The notes under the pieces are model-generated. The model was not told the DNA's origin. It saw nothing but the letters and a program-made list of their open reading frames with translations, and ran no database searches. Positions 55,447 through 63,960 of a DNA stretch of 64,000 bases are shown in pieces (within the stretch, counting starts at the first letter, position 1; every line of letters begins with the position of its first letter). The translations under genes were made by a program, and so were the position numbers. Source of the DNA: an endosymbiont of Galathealinum brachiosum (GTDB lineage Bacteria > Pseudomonadota > Gammaproteobacteria > SZUA-229); contig QFXC01000014.1 in assembly GCA_003349885.1 (NCBI GenBank), positions 1-64,000 of the forward strand, given 5' to 3'.

Positions 55447-56451
55447 ATGCAAGTTGTAATCGCTTATCAATCATTAAATTCTAATACCAGCTCTGAGCAT
55501 AATCTTGCAGCCAGTACCGCACAAAAATTTCAGCGTGCAGCCCATAAAACATTAGCCGGTTTGTATCCAGCGGGCAGTGGCGCGCTTAAATACCCTACTG
55601 ATCCGCGGGTTAAGTCTAACCTTGCACTTCAAGGTCCTGCACAACTGATACCCGCAGCGGACAAAAGTTACTTAGATGGCAAGAATGAAACGAAGAAAAA
55701 AAGATCTGATTCAGATGATAGTGAAAAACTAAAACTTCAAGCTGCTCAAACAGAAATGCTCAGTATGGTTGAAGGTAAAGCCCGACAGATTCATCAAATC
55801 GCTTATCGTGCTATGGCTAAACAGTGCGACCTAATCGTATTTGGCGAGATGGATTCCAGTCACGCCGACTGGGCCACTGTAGCAGGTGCTGCAGGGGACA
55901 GTATCCACGTATCCAAACATCAGAAAGCCTGTCATTGTTTCAGTGTACATGGACCTACAAACACAACAATACCGATTAGTGAAGGTGATGGATGGTGCGC
56001 TGCAAGATGCAGTGGTGTTCTAGCTGTTTTTGTTCATGTGCCAAACAATGTTGCAGGTAAAAAAAGTGCTGCGAGCAGATTTTACAAGGATATAAAAAAC
56101 ACCCTGCTCAATACCAGCGGTGGTGGCGTTGTTGATGTATTCATTGGTGATACAAACCAGCCCAGAGACACGTTTAGCCCTGAAGTTATCACTAGTGGGA
56201 TGGATCAGACTTACAGGGACGCTCATTCAGCTAGCTCAACTATCAATCCTGCTGACACCTGGGCTAGAGACGGCGTCAACCATAAAGGTACCAATTCAGC
56301 TAACTCGAAGAAATTTGATGTAGCTGTTTACAACATAAGTACAATTCGTAAAATTGAAGTTAAGTACTTTTCACAATTTTCATTTACCACCGATCAGGCT
56401 GCCGCTTACACCGATCATATGGGTGTTATGGTAAAACTTGAAAAGAAATAA
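55447..56451 (+). CDS. EEP-fold (endonuclease/exonuclease/phosphatase) hydrolase-like protein
   Basis: The 334-residue cytosolic protein has the motif set of the EEP superfamily: a metal-binding glutamate in LIVFGEMDS (E134), the GDTN motif (DVFIGDTNQP, 234-237) and a terminal TDHMGV (322-327). A lysine/serine-rich insertion lies at about 78-100. Metal sites look intact, so a metal-dependent nuclease or phosphodiesterase is likely. It does not match any common subfamily. It is followed 12 bp later by a P-loop kinase gene, which suggests a pair. Confidence 0.65.
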   Translation: MQVVIAYQSLNSNTSSEHNLAASTAQKFQRAAHKTLAGLYPAGSGALKYPTDPRVKSNLALQGPAQLIPAADKSYLDGKNETKKKRSDSDDSEKLKLQAAQTEMLSMVEGKARQIHQIAYRAMAKQCDLIVFGEMDSSHADWATVAGAAGDSIHVSKHQKACHCFSVHGPTNTTIPISEGDGWCAARCSGVLAVFVHVPNNVAGKKSAASRFYKDIKNTLLNTSGGGVVDVFIGDTNQPRDTFSPEVITSGMDQTYRDAHSASSTINPADTWARDGVNHKGTNSANSKKFDVAVYNISTIRKIEVKYFSQFSFTTDQAAAYTDHMGVMVKLEKK

Positions 56452-56463
56452 GATACAAAAACA

Positions 56464-56952
56464 ATGAAAGATAAACCAAAGCTACATCTAATGTGCGGGA
56501 AGATGGCATCGGGTAAAAGCACGTTAGCTGTTACACTTGCGCGTGACAACAACGCTATTCTAATTATTGAAGATGAATGGTTAACTAAACTTTACCCTGA
56601 TGAAATTCATACAATAAACGATTACATAAAATATTCTATTCGTTTACAAAATGTAATCACACCACATGTATCCTTATTGTTAAATCAGGGCATATCGGTA
56701 GTGCTGGATTTTCCTGCTAACACAAAGAAACAACGCAACTGGCTACTCTCCCTGTCTAAATCAACTAAAGTATCTCATTTACTGCATTATGTTGTAGCCA
56801 GCGATGAAAAGTGTAAAGCTCAGCTAAAGAAAAGAAACAAGAATAATCCAGACCAGATAGCATTTACTTCTGAAGAGGAATTTGACACTATAAATCAATA
56901 CTTTCAGCCCCCTTATGAAAGTGAGAAATTGAATATAAGAAGACATCAATAG
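56464..56952 (+). CDS. AAA/zeta-like P-loop ATP-binding kinase
   Basis: The 162-residue protein has a Walker A GKMASGKS (G12-S19) and a downstream acidic residue in IIEDEWL. Its length and order resemble small phosphotransferases of the chloramphenicol phosphotransferase or zeta-toxin-like group. No antitoxin is next to it. It lies 12 bp after the EEP-like gene and 47 bp before the methyltransferase gene. The substrate is unknown; a nucleotide or small-molecule kinase is likely. Confidence 0.7.
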   Translation: MKDKPKLHLMCGKMASGKSTLAVTLARDNNAILIIEDEWLTKLYPDEIHTINDYIKYSIRLQNVITPHVSLLLNQGISVVLDFPANTKKQRNWLLSLSKSTKVSHLLHYVVASDEKCKAQLKKRNKNNPDQIAFTSEEEFDTINQYFQPPYESEKLNIRRHQ

Positions 56953-56999
56953 CTGGAACAGCATTATATTTTACAATTAACACGTAAAGGAGATTCAAC

Positions 57000-57830
57000 A
57001 TGTCTAAAGAAAAGGACGTATCAAATCACTACTTACATGGTGACCTGCTTAAAGCAATTGAAACCGCTCTACCCAAGTTAGGTAAAACTACTGACTCCAT
57101 TACTATTGAAGATCTTGCGCCTATTGATGAATTTCATATAGGAGGGAGACAGGCAACTGAGAATTTTTTAAGCCAGCTAAATTTTTCAGACAAAGAGCAC
57201 TTACTTGATATTGGTTGTGGTCTGGGTGGGGCTTCACGTTATATTTCAAACAAATACAATAATCGCGTCACAGGCATTGACCTTACTGATGAATACATTA
57301 CTACTGGCAATACGCTAAGCACATGGCTCAATTTGCATAACCAGGTTAACTTACATCAAGGTAGCGCGCTCTCTATGCCTTTTCAGGACGAGTCATTCGA
57401 TGGTGCTTATATGATGCATGTTGGAATGAACATTGAAAACAAGACTCAGCTTTTTAAAGAAATATTCCGCGTATTAAAACCAGGCACCTCTTTAGGTGTT
57501 TATGATGTAATGCAAAACAATGATGGTGATTTAATTTATCCTGTTCCGTGGGCATCAAATAAAAACACCAGTTATCTAGCCCAACCAGGTCAGTATAAAA
57601 CTGCATTACAGGAAGCTGGATTTGTGGTTACAAAAGATAATAACCGTCGTGATTTTGCGTTGGACTTTTTTAAAGCTCTACGAGAAAAAACAGAAGCGAA
57701 TGGCGGCCCACCTCCTCTCGGCCTGCACACTTTAATGCAGGAGAGCACTGCAGATAAAATTAAAAACATGATTCACAATATAACAGAGGGCTATATTGCT
57801 CCGGTAGAAATTATTTCACACAAAACATAA
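57000..57830 (+). CDS. SAM-dependent methyltransferase
   Basis: The 276-residue class I methyltransferase has motif I LLDIGCGLGGASRYIS (about 74-89), an acidic motif VTGIDLTDEYI and post-motif SMPFQDESFDGAYMMHVGMN. It has an N-terminal helical part (HYLHGDLLKAIETALPKLG) as in small-molecule methyltransferases such as sarcosine/dimethylglycine or sterol-type enzymes. Substrate not determinable. It is likely co-transcribed with the kinase gene before it (AAAGGAG 8 bp before ATG). Confidence 0.82.
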   Translation: MSKEKDVSNHYLHGDLLKAIETALPKLGKTTDSITIEDLAPIDEFHIGGRQATENFLSQLNFSDKEHLLDIGCGLGGASRYISNKYNNRVTGIDLTDEYITTGNTLSTWLNLHNQVNLHQGSALSMPFQDESFDGAYMMHVGMNIENKTQLFKEIFRVLKPGTSLGVYDVMQNNDGDLIYPVPWASNKNTSYLAQPGQYKTALQEAGFVVTKDNNRRDFALDFFKALREKTEANGGPPPLGLHTLMQESTADKIKNMIHNITEGYIAPVEIISHKT

Positions 57831-57885
57831 GCATTATTAAAACGCATTAATTTACATCCCGATTAACCCATAAAGCAACTGAAAA

Positions 57886-57912
57886 ATGATATATTCCTCT
57901 GACCCTGATCAT
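57886..57912 (+). repeat. Right-arm remnant of a GGGGTCAGAG element
   Basis: ATGATATATTCCTCTGACCC with flank TGATCATT matches the right part of the family. The left arm is lost. It lies between the methyltransferase and the solute-binding protein genes. Confidence 0.55.
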
Positions 57913-57938
57913 TTATAAACAACCAATACGTACTTACT

Positions 57939-58700
57939 ATGCAAACACACAATCAACTCAAGAATTTGTTACTCCTGTTATTTCTGGGTTTACAATTCAA
58001 CCCGGCACTAGCCGATGAAATAACAATAGGCGTTAGCGCCTCTATACCGCCATATATAATAAAAGAAACAAAACAAGGTATTGAACTGGAGATTTTACAG
58101 GAAGCATTTAAGATCACGGGGCATACGATAAATATCGAATTTCTTCCTTTCGCGAGAACATTTACATTACTAGATGAAAAAAAATTAGATGGCATAATAA
58201 ACACGAAAAAAGGAATGATCGACAATGTCTTTTATACTGATATTGCCATTACTTTTCAGAACTGTGTTATTAGTTTAGCTAAAAACAACTATCCGGACTT
58301 TAAAAACATATCATTTTTAAAAAACAAAGATATCATCGCCTTCCAGAGAGCATCTGAAATATTAGGTAACGAATTTGCACTAATAACAAAAGATAACGAC
58401 AACTATGAAGAAGTGGCATCCCAAAGATCACAGGTCTTACAGTTCTTTCTGGAGCGGAATGCTGAAATAATTATTATAGAAGAAAACATTTTTAAGTATT
58501 ATCGAAATAAAGCCTATGACATTATCGGCAATAAAGCACATACACCTGTAAAATATCATCGAATTTTTCCGCCAACAGAATACAGGTTTGCATTTATAGA
58601 TGAAAAGATTCGAGATGATTTCAATACGGGTTTGAAAACAATAAAAAGTAATGGTACTTACAGTCAGATTATAGATAAATATGAACGTTTAATGTTATAA
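57939..58700 (+). CDS. Periplasmic amino-acid-type solute-binding protein (SBP_bac_3)
   Basis: The 253-residue protein has a signal peptide (LADEI boundary, about residue 26) and a type II periplasmic binding fold: ITIGVSASIPPYIIKETKQG near the start, IEFLPFARTFTLLDEKKLDG, and a C-terminal FNTGLKTIKSNGTYSQIIDKY. No ABC permease or ATPase is adjacent, so it may serve a remote transporter or a sensor. It lies upstream of, but not in one operon with, the outer-membrane genes. Confidence 0.82.
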   Translation: MQTHNQLKNLLLLLFLGLQFNPALADEITIGVSASIPPYIIKETKQGIELEILQEAFKITGHTINIEFLPFARTFTLLDEKKLDGIINTKKGMIDNVFYTDIAITFQNCVISLAKNNYPDFKNISFLKNKDIIAFQRASEILGNEFALITKDNDNYEEVASQRSQVLQFFLERNAEIIIIEENIFKYYRNKAYDIIGNKAHTPVKYHRIFPPTEYRFAFIDEKIRDDFNTGLKTIKSNGTYSQIIDKYERLML

Positions 58701-59037
58701 CTCGATCAACCCTGAATAGCTGATCAAAATATATAAATTATAATTAGAGAATAAGGAGGAAGGTCATAATAGGAAAAACTAAAACAGGTGAAAATATTAG
58801 AATTCAATATTCTTACGCTGAACCTGGTTTTATATATTCACACCTTAATAAAAGCTATAATTTTGAAAACTTACAATAAAAAAATGTATGCAGTACAAAA
58901 TCATCTTTAAAATCGGGTTACATTTTCCCTACCTCCAACTATTACCTTAGTTATTTAAAGTTGAAAACACTAAAACACCTGTTTTATTTGATAAATATCT
59001 TTGGCTTTTGTCTTCTTACTGAGCACTTACATTAAAA
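58701..59037. other. Intergenic region with an odd frame lacking a normal start
   Basis: AAGGAGGA (58753-58760) is a perfect Shine-Dalgarno sequence, but 5 bp later the frame begins with ATAATA (58766) rather than ATG/GTG/TTG. It runs 37 codons to TAA 58879. It could be a decayed gene start or use a rare start codon. The rest is unremarkable. Confidence 0.4.
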
Positions 59038-59937
59038 TCAGTCAAATTTTATAGAAGGTGTAATTACTAACTGTACACTCGTATCTTCAACCAGTGGAGC
59101 CTGATAACGTCTATCTGTGGTTCTAATCAAACCCATAGTTAAAGTAAAAATATTTTTTGATTCTTTCAGCGGGAAATTTTTATGAATTAAAAATCGTTGT
59201 TGAGTCGGCCTGAAATTCGTTTGATCAAATTCAAAAAAAACATCTATACCACTATTATCCAATAAAGATAACCACTTGCGATTTACATTTATATGATCTC
59301 TCCTCATACCAACATATATTGCATCAGCTATCGACTCATTATCATGCCACTTACCCCCCACACGAAAACTCCAGTCGAGGTTTTTGTTTTCTTTTTTTAT
59401 CTTTCCCTTTATCTTCCATTCAAATTCAAACCAGTTATCGTCGATTACTTCATTATTTAATAAATGCTTATCACCATAACTGAGCAAATACCCCATAAAT
59501 CCTTTATTATTTGCCTGTTCACCTTCTCCATAAGTAACCATATTCCCCATAAATAATGATACAGCGTAAGGTTCTTCAAATCCTGCAGTTAACACCTCTA
59601 TTACGTTAATGTTATTGGTTATCTGAGCTTTATCATAAGCATAATCAGAATTATGACGAATTGACGCACCCAGTATAGGCATGGGATTAACACTGAATTC
59701 CAATAACAGGAATCGGGGTTTGTGGCTTCTGAGTAAAAGATCCTGATATATCTCTCGTTCAGTCTTGTCACCAAGATTGGGTATTTCCTCATCAGTCAGG
59801 TTCACATACAGACCTAAACTACTGTAATACGGATCAAGCTCCATCTCCCAGTTATATCTGTCTTGCTGTTCTACTGCTTCTGCCTGTAAAAAAGTGACAT
59901 TCAACACAGTCAGAAAAAAACACAGTACTCTAGGCAC
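59038..59937 (-). CDS. Probable outer-membrane or periplasmic protein
   Basis: The 299-residue protein starts at GTG 59937 (VPRVLCFFLTVLNVTFLQAEA), with GGAG 8 bp upstream; this gives a good signal peptide, while the longer frame from 59985 does not. The mature part is rich in alternating aromatic/hydrophobic strands (FEFEWKIKGKIK, LDWSFRVGGKWH) and ends in strand-like LVITPSIKFD, as expected for a beta-barrel. No family is recognised. It is divergent from the TonB-dependent receptor. Confidence 0.58.
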   Translation of the reverse strand: MPRVLCFFLTVLNVTFLQAEAVEQQDRYNWEMELDPYYSSLGLYVNLTDEEIPNLGDKTEREIYQDLLLRSHKPRFLLLEFSVNPMPILGASIRHNSDYAYDKAQITNNINVIEVLTAGFEEPYAVSLFMGNMVTYGEGEQANNKGFMGYLLSYGDKHLLNNEVIDDNWFEFEWKIKGKIKKENKNLDWSFRVGGKWHDNESIADAIYVGMRRDHINVNRKWLSLLDNSGIDVFFEFDQTNFRPTQQRFLIHKNFPLKESKNIFTLTMGLIRTTDRRYQAPLVEDTSVQLVITPSIKFD

Positions 59938-60325
59938 TTTAAACACTCCGCGAAAACAGGCTATAAAACATATCATTAAGCACACATGTTTAGTGGCTGT
60001 ATCAGTTACTATAGTAAATTATTTGCATCTGAACACAGTCGTTATTACCCCCCCTAACCTGTTTTCTCAGCACACGATTTAGTACCTCCTTGTAAGCTAT
60101 ATGTAACATCAATAACAAACCACTTTAATCGCAATATATGAAAACAGCTTAACTCATCAAATATTCATATATTTCAAATAGATATAAGGACTTAAGGGAT
60201 ACCTAGAGATTCTATATTAGTGATTTATTTTATACTCATTAGTAAGCTGATTATTTAATATGACTGGTCTACACTACTGTATATAGACGTAATGGATTAC
60301 AAAATTTATTATGTGATATATAAAT
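59938..60325. other. Divergent promoter region of the outer-membrane genes
   Basis: About 390 bp between the minus-strand outer-membrane-like gene and the plus-strand receptor gene. It probably carries both promoters. I see no Fur-type palindrome here and no known operator. Confidence 0.45.
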
Positions 60326-62434
60326 ATGAGCACAGTCCACCCAGCAAGTAGATACACATCGCTTTTACTTCTTCTCGGCCTTTTAATCATTTCTTCAACG
60401 GCCCTGTCTGAGAACATATCTTTCGAAGAGATTTTAACTTTATCGTTAACTGATTTAGTCAATCTTGAGATATACAGTGCAAACAAAACACATGAAACCA
60501 TTAAAGAGTCCCCTGCCAGTATTTATATCGTCAATAGAGCTGACATTGAAAGGTATGGTTATAATACGTTGACTGATATTCTGGAAAACGTGCCTGGTTT
60601 TTACAATATATATAGTTATAACGGTGCACCAGGAAACTTTGGTGTCAGGGGCTTCTGGAACCCAAATCAACAAAATAGCAGTATGGCTATTCTGGTTAAT
60701 GGTGTGCATCAATATACCTTTGATTCTAGAAGCAGCCCTATGGAACAAATTCCTGTTCCTGTTGAAGCCATTGATAAAATTGAAATAACACGAGGACCAA
60801 ATGCGGTTATTTATGGAAGTGGCGCCTCATTCGGTGTAGTAAATATCATTACAAATACAGTTACTGATGATCAGAAAAAATCTTTATTCGCATATTCATC
60901 AGGCTCTTTAAACACAGAAAGAGCGGCTCTACGTGTTGCTCTGAAAGAAAATGATTTGAAGCTAGTTATGAATGCCGGTACCTACAGTACAAACGGTCCA
61001 GATAACAAATTTTATGATTTAATGAATTCAGATAATTTCTCCACTCTGCCGAGTTTTGGTATAACCGACCCCGAATATAGCACTAATGAATTATTAGAAC
61101 AGCATAATAAATATTTCAATATTAACAGTTCATACAAAAACTGGTTCTTTGATTTTGCATTTAATCAGTCAAGCACTGAATTTTTCATATTAGTACCTTC
61201 TGTACAGGATGGATCAGAAAGAAAAAGCACCTCCATTAATATGACAGTTGGTTATGCATATGAAATTAATGACTGGATTGATATGAATTTTAAATCAACT
61301 TATTATCAGCACAATAGAGATACAGACTTTGATGCATTCAGCCCTTCATTCTATGGAATTATTAACTCATCTTACGATGCATATAACATTGAGCTATTAA
61401 GCAACATTAAAGCATCTGATGATACCAGCATTTTAATTGGTCTTAACTACCAGAGCATGAAGAACCTTGATGAGTTAACAGACATACCTGCATTAAACTT
61501 TAATCAGGACAGTTATTTCATTGATGACAGACCACTGCATGCCGTCTTTTCGCAAATAAACTATCAGGCGACTGACAAATTAAAACTAACTGCTGGAGGT
61601 CGTTTTGAAGAGATACAACCTTATAGAAGTACCTTTATTTCAGATACTGGAGAAGCTTCAGAGAATAGAATTATCAGTAATAATGAAAGCATACACATAA
61701 ACTCTTATAGGGGCGCTGCGGTATACTCATCAACAGATGAACACACTTTCAAATTTATGATAGGAAATTCAAGCCGCATAAGTGGAGATGATTTTTTACC
61801 TGAAGAAACAGATACTATAGAGTTAAACTATTTATATGTTGTTGAAAACCTGTATACAAGTGTTAGCTTATTTCATAACAACCTTAGAAATCTCGTTGTT
61901 CCATTTTTAGTAGATGATGGGGCGGGAGGCTTATCAACAGAAGAAGATACCTCAGGTAAGCTATCGACTGATGGCATTGAAATCATCATAAACAAAAACT
62001 TTCAAAAATACTGGTTAATTGAAGCTGGAATAACCTATCAGGATACAAGTGATGATATTAATAAAAATCTGGAACCAGCGTACTCTCCAGATTTACTCTC
62101 ACATATTAAACTTAGCTATAAAAGTAGAAAATCAACGTATTCACTTATAAGTCGATATGTAGACGAGATGGAAAGCTTCTACGATCCTGGTATAGACAAT
62201 GGGGACGGCAGTTTTGGCAATCGAACAGGTGATAAAATAAATAGTTATGCAACTCTGGATGCGAACATAAGAATAGATAACATCTATGAGGGTTTTTACC
62301 TTAATGTAAAAGCGAATAATCTTCTGGATAAAACCATTCGATACCCGAACAACAATGACAACAACACTCTTCTCGACAAGGGAACGCTTGGCAATGAAAG
62401 AATCATTACTGTTACTGTTGGTATCGATTTTTAG
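60326..62434 (+). CDS. TonB-dependent outer-membrane receptor
   Basis: The 702-residue protein has a signal peptide (about 1-29), a plug domain (about 45-170) with IYIVNRADIERYGYNTLTDI, DILENVPGFYNIYSYNG and EITRGPNAVIYGSG, and a 22-strand-type barrel ending in RIITVTVGIDF with a terminal phenylalanine. It should import a large ligand, such as a siderophore, cobalamin or nucleotide-like substrate, with TonB energy. No TonB/ExbBD or cognate ABC genes are adjacent. The ligand is unknown. Confidence 0.9.
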   Translation: MSTVHPASRYTSLLLLLGLLIISSTALSENISFEEILTLSLTDLVNLEIYSANKTHETIKESPASIYIVNRADIERYGYNTLTDILENVPGFYNIYSYNGAPGNFGVRGFWNPNQQNSSMAILVNGVHQYTFDSRSSPMEQIPVPVEAIDKIEITRGPNAVIYGSGASFGVVNIITNTVTDDQKKSLFAYSSGSLNTERAALRVALKENDLKLVMNAGTYSTNGPDNKFYDLMNSDNFSTLPSFGITDPEYSTNELLEQHNKYFNINSSYKNWFFDFAFNQSSTEFFILVPSVQDGSERKSTSINMTVGYAYEINDWIDMNFKSTYYQHNRDTDFDAFSPSFYGIINSSYDAYNIELLSNIKASDDTSILIGLNYQSMKNLDELTDIPALNFNQDSYFIDDRPLHAVFSQINYQATDKLKLTAGGRFEEIQPYRSTFISDTGEASENRIISNNESIHINSYRGAAVYSSTDEHTFKFMIGNSSRISGDDFLPEETDTIELNYLYVVENLYTSVSLFHNNLRNLVVPFLVDDGAGGLSTEEDTSGKLSTDGIEIIINKNFQKYWLIEAGITYQDTSDDINKNLEPAYSPDLLSHIKLSYKSRKSTYSLISRYVDEMESFYDPGIDNGDGSFGNRTGDKINSYATLDANIRIDNIYEGFYLNVKANNLLDKTIRYPNNNDNNTLLDKGTLGNERIITVTVGIDF

Positions 62435-62499
62435 ATAAGGAATAATATAATTATTGTGATTATAGAAAATCTCTGTTTATACATTCTATTTTTAGCATA

Positions 62500-63201
62500 T
62501 TATTGAATATTAAACATTTTTCTGTAGGCCTGCTCAAGACTCATCGATCTATCTTTATAATCAATAACATCTCCAATGATTATCTCTATCTGTAAGTTCT
62601 TTTCACGATTTACAATCGCTCTTCGTAAGATATCATTGGCATTATCTTTTATATAAACAGGTAAAATAGGTAACCTATTTTTAACTGCAATCAGTTGAGA
62701 TCCTTCTTTAAACTCGGTTAGATCAGTATCCTCTTTATTACGAGTGCCTTCAGGAAAAACAAAAATGGAAACACCTGTACTCAAGCCTTTTTTAATGTCC
62801 TTGAAAAAGGAGCCCATTGTATTTGACTCTCTATCCAGCAGAATAGAACCGCCATTACGCACGAATAAACCAAAGAAAAACGAATTATAAAGTTCCTTTT
62901 TTGAAATCCATAACCCCAGGATAGGTGTGTTTTTTAAAGCCTGCTCAATAATACAGGGATCGATTATGCTTCGATGATTGGAGATCAGTAAATACTGACC
63001 CTCAGGATCAATTTTATCTGCACCCGTTACGATTATTTCAATGTTAAGCCTTGAAAGCAGCGTATCACTATACTCAAGGCGCAGTTTCTTCTTCTCAGCA
63101 TTGCTTGATGCTTTCTTTAATTTAAAACCATATTTGTTTGTTAAATACAGCGCGTACAGCGCCATTCTTACCTGTTTCAGACTCAAAAAAGCAACCCTCA
63201 T
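62500..63201 (-). CDS. 1-acyl-glycerol-3-phosphate acyltransferase-like (PlsC family)
   Basis: The 233-residue membrane-associated enzyme has the NHRSIIDP acyltransferase motif (H76, D81), IPVYIKDNAND-type and VFPEGTRNKEDTD motifs, and a short hydrophobic N-terminus. It should acylate lysophosphatidic acid or a related lipid. It is complete and unaccompanied by other lipid genes. It is divergent from the DsrE-like gene, with a stem-loop in the shared region. Confidence 0.85.
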   Translation of the reverse strand: MRVAFLSLKQVRMALYALYLTNKYGFKLKKASSNAEKKKLRLEYSDTLLSRLNIEIIVTGADKIDPEGQYLLISNHRSIIDPCIIEQALKNTPILGLWISKKELYNSFFFGLFVRNGGSILLDRESNTMGSFFKDIKKGLSTGVSIFVFPEGTRNKEDTDLTEFKEGSQLIAVKNRLPILPVYIKDNANDILRRAIVNREKNLQIEIIIGDVIDYKDRSMSLEQAYRKMFNIQ

Positions 63202-63519
63202 ATTTTGAGACGCGATTATAACAGGACTTGGGTTCAGGCTTTAAATTATCTATAGAATTATTAGTTAATAGCATTATATTTCTAAAAGAAGGTCGTTTTG
63301 GTCAAAAAACGACCAATCACTTGCATGAAATTCACCCATTTACCTGATTTTTCTCTAATCAAGTCAAACAAACTGCTGCTTTTTAGTCTTTTAAAAACAT
63401 GGCTTATACCTTAATAAAATATTGAATAATGATATTTATCATTGCTCAAAATAGTAAAAAACTGATAAAAATCAGGTAGTAATTGTTAATAACACCATAT
63501 GACTTAATAGGACTTTGTT
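63202..63519. other. Divergent regulatory region with stem-loop and Fur-like palindrome
   Basis: GGTCGTTTT (63291-63299) and AAAACGACC (63306-63314) form a hairpin. AATAATGATATTTATCATT (63425-63443) matches the Fur box in about 14 of 19 positions and lies 77 bp before the DsrE-like gene. Both were called by eye and could be incidental AT-rich palindromes. Confidence 0.4.
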
Positions 63520-63948
63520 ATGAAAAAATCATTATCTATAATATTCTTCACCCTTCTATACTTCGTAGTTAACACATCCGCATTTGCGGATAACTCGGAT
63601 AAAAAACTTTTCGTTAATTTAATATCGGATGATCTAGATCGTGCTGCAATGGCACTTGGTATCAGTAATAAGGTGTTAAGCACTGAAAATATTAAAGTAA
63701 CAATATTTTTAAGTGCTCAGGGCGTTCGTTGGGCTGATAAGAACATCCCTCAGAATAGTTATGTTAATGGTAAAACGATTCCCGAGATGTTACAGGCTTT
63801 TATGAAAGCTGGTGGTCAGGTTATTCTCTGTAAAATGTGCATGAATAATGTAGGCGGGATAAAACAGAGTGAAGTTATAGATGGTATTAAATTCACAGGT
63901 ACACTTGAAGCATTGTTTGCTGATGACACAACGGTACTAACCTATTAG
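63520..63948 (+). CDS. Periplasmic DsrE-family protein
   Basis: The 142-residue protein has a signal peptide (SAFA cleavage, about residue 23), then a DsrE/DsrF-like alpha/beta domain: KKLFVNLISDDLDRAAMAL and the cysteine loop ILCKMCMNNVGG with C-x-x-C at the position of the DsrE active cysteine. It could take part in periplasmic sulfur transfer. Alone it does not show sulfur oxidation. AGGACT lies before the ATG, and a palindromic element begins 12 bp after the stop. Confidence 0.8.
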   Translation: MKKSLSIIFFTLLYFVVNTSAFADNSDKKLFVNLISDDLDRAAMALGISNKVLSTENIKVTIFLSAQGVRWADKNIPQNSYVNGKTIPEMLQAFMKAGGQVILCKMCMNNVGGIKQSEVIDGIKFTGTLEALFADDTTVLTY

Positions 63949-63960
63949 ATATCTGATTAA

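Noticed and set aside
56464-56952. Zeta-type toxin of a toxin-antitoxin pair
   Set aside because: The P-loop protein has no small antitoxin gene next to it; its neighbours are an EEP-like protein and a methyltransferase, so a plain kinase is the better reading.
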